Assembly (NCBI GenBank): GCA_038230255.1
Contig: JBBRNP010000002.1
Coordinates: forward strand, 62,001 to 126,000
Length of the DNA: 64,000 nucleotides
Direction of reading: 5' to 3'
Origin: AV40 sp038230255
Lineage (GTDB): Bacteria; Verrucomicrobiota; Verrucomicrobiia; Chthoniobacterales; UBA10450
A model generated the notes under the pieces. The model was not told the DNA's origin. It did no database searches and saw only the letters and a program-made list of their open reading frames with translations. How positions within the stretch are numbered: the first letter of the stretch is position 1; every line of letters begins with the position of its first letter. A program made the translations under genes and the position numbers. Below, one piece after another: positions 1 through 9,025 of the stretch.

Positions 1-479
1 GACGCGTGGCCGCGTTCGCTTGGTGATGGGGCAGGCGAAGGTGAAGCCGATTTTTTCTCAGTCGGTTGGGATGCCGTGTTCTGATCTTTTTCGTAAGCTT
101 CGAACCCAGGATTCCCGTCGATCGTAACTGGCTTGGCGTAGCCCTCCGGTGTTTCGCTGGGTTGCTTCCAGGCACCGGTCGTGGCTTCCACATAATCGGG
201 ATTGGCCACGGAATCGAGAATGCTGATCGCAGCGGTCGGAGCGTCGGCCGCTTCACCTTTGCGATAATCCCGATGAACGTTCGTGATTTTGAATCCGCCG
301 ACATCGTCGCTCGATCCTTCGCCTTTTTCCGCGGTCCAGCCGGCAGGCGCTTCCGGCAAAATGGGAATTAACTTCGCCGGATCGACTACGTCGGGAATCA
401 GGTTCGGCTCATTTTGGCCCTGCAATCCAACAGCGGCAAAACCGAGGGCGAGGACACAAGTAGCAGCAAGCGTTTTCAT
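1..479 (-). CDS. Hypothetical secreted protein, C-terminus outside window
   Basis: An open frame runs leftward from an ATG at 477-479 to the window edge without a stop, giving 159 visible codons. The first ~22 residues form a signal peptide (MKTLAATCVLALGFAAVGLQ), so the product is probably exported. The mature part begins with a Pro/Ala-rich stretch, followed by a region containing GWTAEKGEGSSDDVGGFKI and NPGFEAYEKD, then a Ser/Pro/Lys-rich segment at the edge. I recognise no family. It is divergent from the glycosyltransferase starting at 534. Codon usage matches its neighbours. The short plus-strand open frames over this region look like shadows. Confidence 0.72.
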   Translation of the reverse strand, partial: MKTLAATCVLALGFAAVGLQGQNEPNLIPDVVDPAKLIPILPEAPAGWTAEKGEGSSDDVGGFKITNVHRDYRKGEAADAPTAAISILDSVANPDYVEATTGAWKQPSETPEGYAKPVTIDGNPGFEAYEKDQNTASQPTEKKSASPSPAPSPSERGHA

Positions 480-533
480 TCAGGGCTAGCTACTCGATTG
501 ACTTTGTCTCGATGCTTTGTCAAGAGGCGATCC

Positions 534-2030
534 ATGACACGAGCGGTGCGACTTGCGATTTTGATGTCGATCCTGGCCGTGGCCGTTCGATTGATCGGCA
601 TCAATCAACCCTACATCGATCACTGGAGCTGGCGGCAAAGCGACGTGGCCGCGATCGCGCGCAATTATTTGCGGGGCGGTTTTCACTTTGCGTATCCGCA
701 AATCGATTGGGCGGGGGACGCGCCCGGTTATGTCGGCACTGAATTTCCGATCCTGCCGTTTGTCGCCGCAGTCTGTTATAAAGTAATTGGCGTCCACGAA
801 TGGATTGGACGAGTCCAAGCGGTCCTATTATTCGCGCTTTCGCTCCCGTTTTTCTTTTTGTTAGTCCGCAAAATTTCTGGAGAAGTCGCGGCAGTCTCGG
901 CCCTGTTCTTTTATAGTTTCGCGCCGCTTGGCATCATGGCCGGCCGGTGTTTCATGCCGGACATGCCGTCGCTTGCGCTCTCCATCATCGGTTTGTATTT
1001 CTTCCAACGCTGGATCGACTCCGAGCCGGACCGGCCCATAAGATCAAGCTCGTTCGTTGTAGCTGCCGTCGCGATTTCGCTGTCGATCTTGATTAAACTG
1101 CCAAGCGCGATCATTGGCGCGCCGTTAGCCTGTCTCGCAGTCCAGCGGTTTAGATCTTCAGTATTTCGAAATATTTCGTTGTGGTCTTTCGCCGCGATCG
1201 CTCTTTTGCCTTCCGTGCTGTGGTACGGACACGCTTATCAAGTCGCGTTGCAATTTTATCCGCATCACTTTTTCGGCGCCGGTGGAGTAAAGATCATGTC
1301 GGCTGCGTGGTATCTCACAATCCTGAAGGAAATAGCCACCTCCACGCTCACGCCTATTCTTCTTGTTTTCGGCGCGGGCGGCGTGCTGATCACACGGCCT
1401 CGGGATGCTGCGCGAATATTTCACTGGTGGCTCGCGGCGATGATTCTGTTCATCGTGATCGTCGGTTATGGAAACCGGCATCAATGGTATCAATTGCCAC
1501 TCATCCCGATCTTCGCAGCGTTCGCCGGCGCGTTTTGTGCCCGGGTCATGGCACTTCCGGCATTCGCCGATTCCTCTTCGTTTGCCGCGCTACTCATGCG
1601 GGCGAGCTTCAGTCTGGTCGCAATCGCTTTTGCCGCCTGCGCGCTCGCATATTCGCAAATCCTTTATGAACCAGCGGCCGCTCCGTTTCGCGACGCCGGA
1701 TTGAAATTAAAAGCCACGACGCCAACAAGTGCGCTCATCGCTGCGTCCGACAACGGCGACCCGACTGTCTTGTATTATGCCGAACGCAAGGGCTGGCATT
1801 TTTTGGAGAAGAACGGGATCTACGATGGCGAACCGAGAGATAGCGAGCAGGCGATTGTCGATCTTGAAGGGTTGAGAAAACGCGGCGCGAGTTATCTTGT
1901 GTTCACTTCAAACACTTCGTGGTGGCTCGATTATTACGAGCAACTTGGGCAATATGTTCAGACAACAGCAACTCTCACGGATGAGACATCCGAGTTTAAA
2001 ATCTACAAACTGAATCCAGTGCCGAAATGA
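534..2030 (+). CDS. Glycosyltransferase family 39-like membrane protein
   Basis: A 498-residue polytopic membrane protein of the GT-C fold (ArnT/PMT, GT39 type), which transfers a sugar from a polyprenyl-phosphate donor on the periplasmic face. Residues 1-21 are the first membrane helix. The first loop carries the motif YIDHWSWRQSD (about residues 27-37), with the Asp expected for a GT-C catalytic loop. About ten hydrophobic segments follow, then a ~120-residue soluble C-terminal part. The ATG at 534 is chosen because it has a GAGG upstream and removes a non-membrane N-terminal extension. The stop overlaps the next start (ATGA at 2027-2030), indicating co-translation with the acetyltransferase. 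The acceptor is unknown. Confidence 0.8.
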   Translation: MTRAVRLAILMSILAVAVRLIGINQPYIDHWSWRQSDVAAIARNYLRGGFHFAYPQIDWAGDAPGYVGTEFPILPFVAAVCYKVIGVHEWIGRVQAVLLFALSLPFFFLLVRKISGEVAAVSALFFYSFAPLGIMAGRCFMPDMPSLALSIIGLYFFQRWIDSEPDRPIRSSSFVVAAVAISLSILIKLPSAIIGAPLACLAVQRFRSSVFRNISLWSFAAIALLPSVLWYGHAYQVALQFYPHHFFGAGGVKIMSAAWYLTILKEIATSTLTPILLVFGAGGVLITRPRDAARIFHWWLAAMILFIVIVGYGNRHQWYQLPLIPIFAAFAGAFCARVMALPAFADSSSFAALLMRASFSLVAIAFAACALAYSQILYEPAAAPFRDAGLKLKATTPTSALIAASDNGDPTVLYYAERKGWHFLEKNGIYDGEPRDSEQAIVDLEGLRKRGASYLVFTSNTSWWLDYYEQLGQYVQTTATLTDETSEFKIYKLNPVPK

Positions 2031-2524
2031 AAAAGGAGAATTTTACCATTCGCGCAGCCGCAGTCGCTGATGTTCCGGTCATTCTTGAATTGATCCGGGC
2101 GCTCGCGACCTACGAACGCGCGCCGAACGACGTCACTGCAACCGAAAAGGGACTGACCGAAGTTTTGTTCGGTGAGAAGCCAGCGGCGGAGGTATTGCTC
2201 GCGTTCGAAAATGAAACCGCAGTCGGGTTTGCCGTTTTCTTTCACAATTTCTCGACCTGGCTCGGACGGCCCGGACTTTATCTCGAAGACTTGTTCGTTA
2301 GGCCGGAAGATCGCGGCAAAGGCTACGGACGCGCACTATTGATTCATCTGGCAAAAATTGCGCGCGAGCGCGGATGCGGCCGGATGGAATGGGCAGTGCT
2401 GGATTGGAATGAGCCCGCGATCCAGTTTTATCGCAAGCTCGGCGCGAAACCGATGGATGAGTGGACAGTGTTCCGATTGACGCGCGATGGGATCGCGGGA
2501 CTTGCGGACGCGGCTGAGGAGTGA
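2027..2524 (+). CDS. GNAT family N-acetyltransferase (SSAT-like)
   Basis: A 165-residue acetyl-CoA-dependent N-acetyltransferase. The core acetyl-CoA loop is visible as RGKGYG at residues 96-101, preceded by the beta-strand LYLEDLFVRPE and followed by the strand MEWAVLDWNEPAIQFYRKLGA, which is typical of the spermidine/spermine or thialysine acetyltransferase branch. The substrate is probably a small amine, but the sequence alone does not decide it. The start ATG overlaps the stop of the upstream membrane glycosyltransferase by 4 bases. Confidence 0.85.
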   Translation: MKKENFTIRAAAVADVPVILELIRALATYERAPNDVTATEKGLTEVLFGEKPAAEVLLAFENETAVGFAVFFHNFSTWLGRPGLYLEDLFVRPEDRGKGYGRALLIHLAKIARERGCGRMEWAVLDWNEPAIQFYRKLGAKPMDEWTVFRLTRDGIAGLADAAEE

Positions 2525-2527
2525 CTT

Positions 2528-3472
2528 TCACGCGCGCACCAAGCGCGCGATCAAGTCCTCGCTCGTGACGACGCCAATCAAATTTCGTTTTTGATCGACC
2601 ACTGCGGCCAAGCCAAGCCGCGCCGCTCGTAAACGCTGGACGGCGCGCGACGCGGCCTCGCTTTCCTGGATCGTAACCATTCTCCGCACGTAGCGGCTGA
2701 GCGACTGCGGCTGATCTTTATCGAGTAAGATATCGAGCACATTAACCACGCCGACCGCATCGCCGTTGGCGCCGATCACGGGTAAGCGGTCGAATCCAGT
2801 CGAACGACTTATGCTGAGTACATCTTCGATCCCTGAGTCGGGTTTCAGGCTGGAGACTTTCGACATTGGTTGCATCACATCGCGCGCAGTCACGCTTTGA
2901 AAATCGACCACGTTATGAATCATCGCGCGTTCGGTTGCGGTGAGAGAGCCTTCGCGCTCGCTCTGCGAGGTGATCTGTTTCAATTCCTCTCGCGCAGCGA
3001 AGAGGCGAGCCCGTTTCTTTTGCGCGGGCAAAAACAGGCGGCCGATGAGCGTGCCTGCCGCCAGGATTGGCCGAAGCACGGTCATGCTTATTTCAAGAAG
3101 ACGGGAAAGCGGTGAAAGAGCGCGAAAAGGAAACCGACGGAAGAGCGACTTCGGCAAAACGACAAGCACGAAAAGATAAATCGGCAGCGCGATTAATATT
3201 GCGAGGAGAAAACCAGCCGTGCCAAATCTGGAAACGAGATATCGCGTCAGGAGAAGAAGCGCGACGATGTCTGCGAGATTTGTGACAAGCAAAACCGTGA
3301 CCAGTAAATGCCCCGGTGTTTTCAGTAATCGGTCAAGACGCACCGCCGCCGGGCGATTGAGTTTAACGTGATGACGCAGCCGGACCGGATCGATCGACGT
3401 CAATCCCGCCTCGATTCCGTTGAAGAGAAATGAGATCGCCCAGCAACCCCCGATGATGAAAACGTCTCTCAT
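2528..3472 (-). CDS. DUF21/CBS domain membrane protein (CNNM/CorC-like), short paralogue
   Basis: A 314-residue protein with an N-terminal DUF21 (CNNM) membrane region of three to four helices, followed by a pair of CBS domains in the last ~120 residues (MQPMSKVSSLKPD then TGFDRLPVIGANGDAVGVVN). The family is linked to Mg2+/Co2+ efflux and to membrane-associated regulation. It lacks the C-terminal CorC/HlyC transporter-associated domain present in the adjacent paralogue. It overlaps that gene by 4 bases (3469-3472) and is translated after it, so the two may form a heteromer. The substrate is not evident from sequence. Confidence 0.82.
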   Translation of the reverse strand: MRDVFIIGGCWAISFLFNGIEAGLTSIDPVRLRHHVKLNRPAAVRLDRLLKTPGHLLVTVLLVTNLADIVALLLLTRYLVSRFGTAGFLLAILIALPIYLFVLVVLPKSLFRRFPFRALSPLSRLLEISMTVLRPILAAGTLIGRLFLPAQKKRARLFAAREELKQITSQSEREGSLTATERAMIHNVVDFQSVTARDVMQPMSKVSSLKPDSGIEDVLSISRSTGFDRLPVIGANGDAVGVVNVLDILLDKDQPQSLSRYVRRMVTIQESEAASRAVQRLRAARLGLAAVVDQKRNLIGVVTSEDLIARLVRA

Positions 3473-4755
3473 GCGGCGGCGGTGTCAGCGTTCGTTTCAT
3501 CCCCGAGACAGGTTGTTTTTTCGAGGAGCAATTCTTTGATTCGCTTTCGGCTGGTGCGTCTGACAATGACCGCCAAGCGTGGCAGTTCGATCCTGGCACC
3601 CGCCTGCGGCAAATAGCCGAGCCGGTTGAAGACCAGGCCGCCGATGGTGTCGATTCCGTCCGCTTCCAATTCAAAGCCGAGATGCTCTTGCAGATCGTCG
3701 AGGCGTGCGTGACCGCTGACGAGAAATTTTCCGTTTTCGAGCGGCTCGATATAAAGATCGACATCTCCTCGCGCCGGGGCGGCGTCGCTCAAGATTTCCT
3801 CGACGATGTCCGACATGGTGATGATTCCTTCGGTGCCGCCGAACTCATCGACCACAATCGCGAGCGATTGCGGGTGGGTCAGGAAAAGTTTCAGCAAATC
3901 GAGCGCGCGCATCGTTTCCGGCACGAACGACGGAGCGAGCAAGTTCTCGGTGTAATGTTCCGACGGATCCAATAGGAAGAGTTTGACGTCGATGATGCCG
4001 ACAATGTTGTCCGGCGTATCGGCGTAAACCGGAACGCGGCGGTAGCGTTTCTCTTTCAATTGTGAGATCGCATCTTCGTTCGTCAGATCGTCTGCCAGGG
4101 CAAAAGCGTCGACTCGGGGCGTCATGCAATCCTTGGCTGTCTTGTCGCCCATCTTGATGATTTCCTGGATCATCTCGCCCTCGGCTTCATGCAGCGTCCC
4201 TTCCTCTTCTCCCATCTCGACCAGCGTCTCGAGTTCTTCGTCGCTCAATCGTGCGCGCGTGCGCAGATTGAGCGGCGTGAGAAGATCGACAATCGCCGTG
4301 CTGACGCGCTCGAGCGTGCGTCCGACTCGATCGAGCAACGGGACTGAGGATTGGAGCACAAAGGCACCGACGGTCGAAAGTCGATACGGCGCCGCGAGGG
4401 CAATCAATTTCGGGATCAAATCGCAGAGCAAAACGACGATTGCGAAAATCAGAATTGCGGCCAGCGATTGCGACAGGCGTCCCGCGAGCGGTCCGTGCCA
4501 GAGTAGAAAAAGACAAAGCACCACCAGCGGCACCTTGATCAGTCCGTCGCCGAGAAGGAGCACGTTGAGAACGCGGCGCGGTTTATCGCGAAACAGCCGG
4601 GTGAAATCGGTCAGCGCGGGGTGGTTTTCCTCCAATCGTCGCAACTGATGCTGCCGGAGAGAAAAAAGCGCGGTCTCAAGTCCCGAAAAAAGCGCTGAGA
4701 CAAAAATCAGCGCGGCGATGGCGGCGAGAACTATTCCCAGCGCAAGCGGCGTCAT
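3469..4755 (-). CDS. Hemolysin C/CorC family protein (DUF21, CBS pair, CorC_HlyC domain)
   Basis: A 428-residue protein. Residues 1-180 form the DUF21 membrane domain (starts ALFSGLETALFSLRQHQLRR). A conserved acidic segment follows (LSDEELETLVEMGEEEGTLH), then two CBS domains (DCMTPRVDAFAL and RRVPVYADTPDNIVGIIDVK). The C-terminal transporter-associated domain contains VDEFGGTEGIITMSDIVEEI. This is the full-length architecture of CNNM/CorC proteins, implicated in Mg2+ handling. It is the promoter-proximal gene of a two-gene unit with the shorter paralogue. Its start lies 86 bp from the divergent DUF309 gene. Confidence 0.87.
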   Translation of the reverse strand: MTPLALGIVLAAIAALIFVSALFSGLETALFSLRQHQLRRLEENHPALTDFTRLFRDKPRRVLNVLLLGDGLIKVPLVVLCLFLLWHGPLAGRLSQSLAAILIFAIVVLLCDLIPKLIALAAPYRLSTVGAFVLQSSVPLLDRVGRTLERVSTAIVDLLTPLNLRTRARLSDEELETLVEMGEEEGTLHEAEGEMIQEIIKMGDKTAKDCMTPRVDAFALADDLTNEDAISQLKEKRYRRVPVYADTPDNIVGIIDVKLFLLDPSEHYTENLLAPSFVPETMRALDLLKLFLTHPQSLAIVVDEFGGTEGIITMSDIVEEILSDAAPARGDVDLYIEPLENGKFLVSGHARLDDLQEHLGFELEADGIDTIGGLVFNRLGYLPQAGARIELPRLAVIVRRTSRKRIKELLLEKTTCLGDETNADTAAA

Positions 4756-4841
4756 TCTTGGCTGCGGTCTCGAACGCTTTCGTGACCCTCCGGAAAAGTC
4801 AGTTTGCCCATCATCTGCGGCGCGATGAAATTAAGCCCTCC

Positions 4842-5354
4842 ATGAGCAAAGGCGAGAGGATTTCGCAGTTTGTGCGCGAGCTGGAAGGCGATGATGTCGA
4901 CTTGGCCGCCGTAGCCGGTTCGGCGGAGGCGGCTCTTTCCGGCGAGGTGGCGAATCATCCATTCTACCGCGCCTACTTCCGCTGTTGGAATGACCAACGC
5001 TACTACGAGGCGCACGACGTTTTGGAGCAGGTTTGGCTCAATCGCGACACCGAGGACGATAATTTTTTCAAAGGACTGATTCAAGCTGCGGGCGCGTTCG
5101 TCCATTTACAAAAGAATTTCGAATATCCAACCCACGCCAAACACAGCCGGCGTCTGCGCCCGGCCGTTAAGCTCTTTGAGTTGGCCGAAAAAAACCTGGC
5201 GAGCTTCGCTCCACGACATCACGCGCTGGATGTTTCGGCGTTGCTCGATCTTTTGCGATCTACGCGACAGAAAGTCATCGATTCGGACTTCAAGTCGAAT
5301 CCGTGGTCGCCCAAGAACGCGCCGAAGCTGGAATTGTCACCTCGTAAGAATTAG
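4842..5354 (+). CDS. DUF309 domain-containing protein
   Basis: About 170 residues with the DUF309 helical signature FYRAYFRCWNDQRYYEAHDV followed by LEQVWL, then LIQAAGAFVHLQ. The biochemical role of the family is unknown. ATG 4842 is preferred. An in-frame extension to 4758 exists but would leave only 2 bp to the divergent gene and no promoter room. The last 18 bp overlap the end of the convergent TSUP gene, so both 3' ends share sequence. Confidence 0.8.
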   Translation: MSKGERISQFVRELEGDDVDLAAVAGSAEAALSGEVANHPFYRAYFRCWNDQRYYEAHDVLEQVWLNRDTEDDNFFKGLIQAAGAFVHLQKNFEYPTHAKHSRRLRPAVKLFELAEKNLASFAPRHHALDVSALLDLLRSTRQKVIDSDFKSNPWSPKNAPKLELSPRKN

Positions 5355-6074
5355 CTTCGTGCCGGCTATTACGAGCACGACCGCGAGAAATATCGCGATA
5401 CTTCGAGGCGGCAGGCGCCGGCTTCCCAAATAAGAGCCGATGGTTCCGCCAATGATTGCCGGAATGGCGAGATAAATTCCGAGGATCGGAATCGAATGGA
5501 CCGCGGTGAAATACCCGATCAGTCCGCCGATTGAGTTCACAAGGATAAAGAGTGCTGACACTGCCGCAGCCTGACGGATCTTCGCCCACTGGCAGAACAA
5601 AACGAGCGGCGTCAGAAAAATTCCGCCACCGGTCCCGGTCAGGCCAGACAAGAACCCCAGGCCGGCTCCAACTCCAACCGCCGTTGGTTTCGATGGAGGG
5701 ACCGTTTGATCGGGATCTCCGCGGCGAAAAATCAATCGCGTGGCGGAGAAAAGTAGAACCACTCCGATGAGGATTCTCAAAACGCCTGCTGAAGGTTGGA
5801 GATAACCGCCGAAATACGCGGCGGGAATGGATAGCAGCGCGAACGGCCAGAATAATTTCCAGGAGAAATATCCCGCCCGCCAAAATTGGAAAGAACCGAT
5901 CGTTGCCACCAAAATATTCAGGACGAGCGCGGTCGGCCGAATGACTGTCGTCGCCAGTCCAAACAATGTCATGGTTGCGATGTAACCTGACGCGCCCGCA
6001 TGTCCGACCGACGAATAAAGGAAAGCGATCACCGCGATCGCGAGACAAAGAAAAATGAGCTGGGTGTTATCCAT
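5337..6074 (-). CDS. TSUP/TauE-SafE family membrane transporter
   Basis: A 245-residue protein with about eight hydrophobic segments in two homologous halves, as in the TauE/SafE (TSUP) family of anion or organosulfur exporters. The N-terminal half has YSSVGHAGASGYIA and the second half has GLGFLSGLTGTGGGIFLTPL, the glycine-rich half-repeat signatures. It acts in the inner membrane; the substrate (sulfite, sulfonate or another anion) cannot be assigned. The start ATG is at 6072-6074, just upstream of a palindromic element at 6089-6178. Confidence 0.85.
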   Translation of the reverse strand: MDNTQLIFLCLAIAVIAFLYSSVGHAGASGYIATMTLFGLATTVIRPTALVLNILVATIGSFQFWRAGYFSWKLFWPFALLSIPAAYFGGYLQPSAGVLRILIGVVLLFSATRLIFRRGDPDQTVPPSKPTAVGVGAGLGFLSGLTGTGGGIFLTPLVLFCQWAKIRQAAAVSALFILVNSIGGLIGYFTAVHSIPILGIYLAIPAIIGGTIGSYLGSRRLPPRSIAIFLAVVLVIAGTKLILTR

Positions 6075-6088
6075 TGTCGACGTGCGTA

Positions 6089-6178
6089 GGTGGGATCGGC
6101 CTCTCCGAGGACGATGCTAACAAAAGGCGGCCGTAGGCCGCGTAGTATTACCATCGCGTTCGGAGAACGCGATCCACC
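6089..6178. repeat. Cloverleaf-type palindromic element, copy 1
   Basis: A 90-bp element bounded by an imperfect inverted repeat (GGTGGGATCG at 6089 and CGATCCACC ending 6178). It encloses three hairpins: CCTCTCCGAGG, GCGGCCGTAGGCCGC and CGCGTTCGGAGAACGCG. Two related copies lie at 29511-29597 and 58292-58376. It occupies most of the gap between the divergent TSUP and DUF255 genes. Confidence 0.8.
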
Positions 6179-6244
6179 TTAGCGTAAACCCATTGCTTCC
6201 GCTTTTGCGTTCTCACGTTAAGCTGATCAGTGACACCAACTCCC

Positions 6245-8404
6245 ATGGCCGCAGAAGTTCAACCCGCGCACGCCGCGCATACCAACCGGCTCGCGCGCGA
6301 GAAGTCGCCCTATCTTCTTCAGCACGCACATAATCCGGTCGATTGGTATCCCTGGGGCGAAGAAGCCTTCGCCAAGGCGCGCCGCGAAAACAAACCGGTA
6401 TTCCTGTCGATCGGTTACTCGACCTGCCATTGGTGCCATGTGATGGCGCACGAGTCGTTCGAGAACGAAACGACGGCCGCGATCATGAATCGCGAGTTCG
6501 TGAACATCAAAGTCGATCGCGAAGAACGTCCCGATGTCGATCGCGTTTACATGACGTTCGTCCAGGCGACGACCGGCGGCGGCGGTTGGCCGATGAGCGT
6601 CTGGCTTACGCCTGATCTGAAACCGTTTGTCGGCGGAACTTATTTTCCGCCGGAAGATCGATACGGTCAGCCCGGTTTTGCCAAAGTATTGGAGCGAATC
6701 GCGGCGGCGTGGAAGAAGGATCACGAAAAAATCGCCGAGCAAGGATCTCAAATCATAAAAGCTCTTCGCGAATCACAGAACGCGCAGCCGGAAGCCGCTG
6801 CCAAGCTCGACGATCAACTTTTTCAACCTGCTTACGAACAGCTTTTACGCTCGTTCGATGACAAAGAAGGCGGATTCGGCACGGCGCCGAAGTTCCCGCG
6901 GCCGGTGGCGCTGAATTTTCTGACTCGATTCTACGCGCGCGATTCGAAGGGCGAATCCGGGAAGCGTGCGCTGGAAATGGATTTGCTCACGCTTCGCAAA
7001 ATGGCCGCCGGTGGAATGCACGATCATCTTGGCGGCGGATTCCATCGCTACTCGGTCGATCGTTACTGGCACGTGCCGCACTTCGAAAAAATGCTTTACG
7101 ATCAGGCGCAGCTCGCGAGCGCATATCTCGACGCATTTCAAATCACGCAAGATCGACAATACGCCGATGTTGCGCGCGACATTTTGGATTACGTCGCTCG
7201 CGACATGACCTCGAAGGAAGGCGGATTCTTTTCCGCGGAAGACGCCGACAGTCTACTTGAGCACGGAAAACCTGAGCACGCCGAAGGTGCCTTCTACGTT
7301 TGGACTGAGAAACAAGTCGACGCCGCTCTCGGAGACGATTCGGCTGTTTTCAAATTTCACTACGGTGTCCAGGGACACGGTAACGCGCCCGAAGGAAGCG
7401 ATCCGCAGGACGAATTCCGCGGCAAAAACATTTTGATTGAGCGTCACACGATTGCCGAGACGGCGAAGCATTTTAAGAAGAGCGAAGACGAGGCACGGCA
7501 GTCGCTTCTCCGCAGTCGCGAAAAATTGTTGTCGCTCCGAAACAAGCGGCCGCGCCCGCATCTCGACGATAAGATCATCTCGGCATGGAATGGCCTGATG
7601 ATTTCGGCCTACGCTCGCGCGGCGCAAGTTTTGGGTGAGCCGCGTTATCTTGAGAAAGCTACGCGCGCGGTGAAGTTTTTGCGGGCGAATCTTTACGACG
7701 AAAAAAGCAAATTGCTCTTTCGTAATTATCGAGAAAGTCGCAGCACTATCGAAGCCTTTGCCGACGATTATGGGTTCGTCATTCAAGGACTGCTCGATCT
7801 TTACGAAGCCTCATTCGACGTCGAATGGTTGAAGTTTGCGATCCAACTTCAGGAGACGCAGGACCATTTGTTCTTCGACGAAAAGAACGGCGGTTACTTC
7901 TCTACCAGCGGCAAAGACAAAAGTGTTGTTCTCCGAATGAAGGACGACAACGATAGCGCCGAACCGGCGGCAAGTTCAATTGCTGCGCTTAATCTTTTGC
8001 GGCTCGCTCAGTTTCGCGATGACAAGAAGTTGGACGAACGCGCCCGGAAGACAATTGGCGCATTTGCGCCGACGCTTTCGCATTTCGCCAGCGCGATGCC
8101 GCAAATGCTAATCGCGCTGGATTACTCGCTGGCGAAGCCGCGTCAAATCGTAATTGCCGGTAAGGCAGACAACAACGAGACAAAAGCCCTGCTCGCGGAA
8201 GTGCATCGACATTTTCTGCCGAACAAAATCCTGATCCTGGCTGATGGCGGTGACGGTCAGAAGTTCTTTTCCGAAAAAAACGAAGCCATCCGCGCGATGT
8301 CACCGGTCGACGGCAAACCTGCCGCCTACGTCTGCGAAAATTTCACCTGTAAAGCGCCGGTGACCGACCCAAAAGCGTTACGCGATCTGCTATCAGCTCG
8401 CTAG
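6245..8404 (+). CDS. DUF255 thioredoxin-domain protein (YyaL/SPATA20 family)
   Basis: About 719 residues. The N-terminal third is the DUF255 thioredoxin-like domain, with LAREKSPYLLQHAHNPVDWY, the redox-type motif TCHWCHVM, and WPMSVWLTPDLKPF. The remainder is an (alpha/alpha)6-barrel like six-hairpin glycosidases or AGE epimerases (for example MLYDQAQLASAYLDAF). The family is widespread, but its enzymatic role is not firmly settled. ATG 6245 is used; a GTG at 6230 is also in frame and neither has a clear Shine-Dalgarno. The stop shares the palindrome CTAG (8401-8404) with the stop of the convergent DUF1330 gene. Confidence 0.88.
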   Translation: MAAEVQPAHAAHTNRLAREKSPYLLQHAHNPVDWYPWGEEAFAKARRENKPVFLSIGYSTCHWCHVMAHESFENETTAAIMNREFVNIKVDREERPDVDRVYMTFVQATTGGGGWPMSVWLTPDLKPFVGGTYFPPEDRYGQPGFAKVLERIAAAWKKDHEKIAEQGSQIIKALRESQNAQPEAAAKLDDQLFQPAYEQLLRSFDDKEGGFGTAPKFPRPVALNFLTRFYARDSKGESGKRALEMDLLTLRKMAAGGMHDHLGGGFHRYSVDRYWHVPHFEKMLYDQAQLASAYLDAFQITQDRQYADVARDILDYVARDMTSKEGGFFSAEDADSLLEHGKPEHAEGAFYVWTEKQVDAALGDDSAVFKFHYGVQGHGNAPEGSDPQDEFRGKNILIERHTIAETAKHFKKSEDEARQSLLRSREKLLSLRNKRPRPHLDDKIISAWNGLMISAYARAAQVLGEPRYLEKATRAVKFLRANLYDEKSKLLFRNYRESRSTIEAFADDYGFVIQGLLDLYEASFDVEWLKFAIQLQETQDHLFFDEKNGGYFSTSGKDKSVVLRMKDDNDSAEPAASSIAALNLLRLAQFRDDKKLDERARKTIGAFAPTLSHFASAMPQMLIALDYSLAKPRQIVIAGKADNNETKALLAEVHRHFLPNKILILADGGDGQKFFSEKNEAIRAMSPVDGKPAAYVCENFTCKAPVTDPKALRDLLSAR

Positions 8405-8688
8405 ACGCCCTCGACGAGGATCATGTTCGTCTTGGCGGTGGCGTGCCGCATTTTGCGCGGCTCGCGGTATTCCTCGCAGTTGAGCCATTCTTTGGCCCGC
8501 TCCATCGAGTCGAACTGAAGCACAACAATTCGTTTCGGGTTCCAATCGCCTTCTAGAACTTCGGCCTTGCCGCCACGAACGATATACTTGCCGCCGTGTT
8601 GATGAACCGTGGCCGCGGCTTGCTTTTTGTATTCTTCGTAGCCGACTGGATCGACAACTTCGATTTCAACAATCACGTAAGCGGACAT
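8401..8688 (-). CDS. DUF1330 family protein (tandem paralogue B)
   Basis: A 95-residue single-domain protein of the DUF1330 dimeric alpha/beta-barrel fold. It shows the family pattern YEEYKKQA, GGKYIVRGG, PKRIVVLQFDSMERAKEW and CEEYREPRKMRHATA. It is clearly homologous along its full length to the gene just upstream (8703-8990), with a 14-bp gap, so the pair arose by tandem duplication and is probably co-transcribed. The function of the family is unknown. The stop codon lies inside the CTAG shared with the convergent gene. Confidence 0.85.
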   Translation of the reverse strand: MSAYVIVEIEVVDPVGYEEYKKQAAATVHQHGGKYIVRGGKAEVLEGDWNPKRIVVLQFDSMERAKEWLNCEEYREPRKMRHATAKTNMILVEGV

Positions 8689-8702
8689 GGTCAGAGGCCA
8701 GG

Positions 8703-8990
8703 TTAGATTCCTTCGACCAGGACCATGTTCGTCTTAGCCGTGCGATGACGGATTTTAGAGGGTTCGCGGTATTCTTCGCAGCCGAACCATTCTTTCGCTT
8801 GCTTCATGGAAGGGAATTCAATGACGACGATGCGTTTAGGCTTCCAATCACCCTCCAATGTCTCCACTCGATCGCTGACGGCGATGTATTTGCCACCGTA
8901 CTTTTCGACAGTTGGAACTACACGCTTTCGGTATTCCTGGAAACCGACAAGATCGACAATTTCAAGGTCGACAATGATGTAGGCAGACAT
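8703..8990 (-). CDS. DUF1330 family protein (tandem paralogue A)
   Basis: A 95-residue DUF1330 protein, first of a tandem pair. It shares nearly all conserved positions with its neighbour (MSAYIIVDLEIVDLVGFQEY, GGKYIA, GDWKPKRIVVIEFPSMKQA) but differs in surface residues, as expected of an older duplication or of selection for a heterodimer. It carries one copy of the AAGATCGACA word at 8949. No catalytic function can be assigned from the sequence. Confidence 0.85.
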   Translation of the reverse strand: MSAYIIVDLEIVDLVGFQEYRKRVVPTVEKYGGKYIAVSDRVETLEGDWKPKRIVVIEFPSMKQAKEWFGCEEYREPSKIRHRTAKTNMVLVEGI

Positions 8991-9025
8991 TGAGGGACGT
9001 ACGAAGTAGAAAGTAGAAGACGACT

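Noticed and set aside
66..371. Plus-strand open frame at the left edge
   Set aside because: The minus-strand frame over the same DNA has a clean signal peptide and coding-like composition and runs off the window edge.
6089..6178. tRNA or other structured RNA gene, because of the cloverleaf shape
   Set aside because: No T-loop or anticodon features, and three copies with varied inner stems point to a repeat family.
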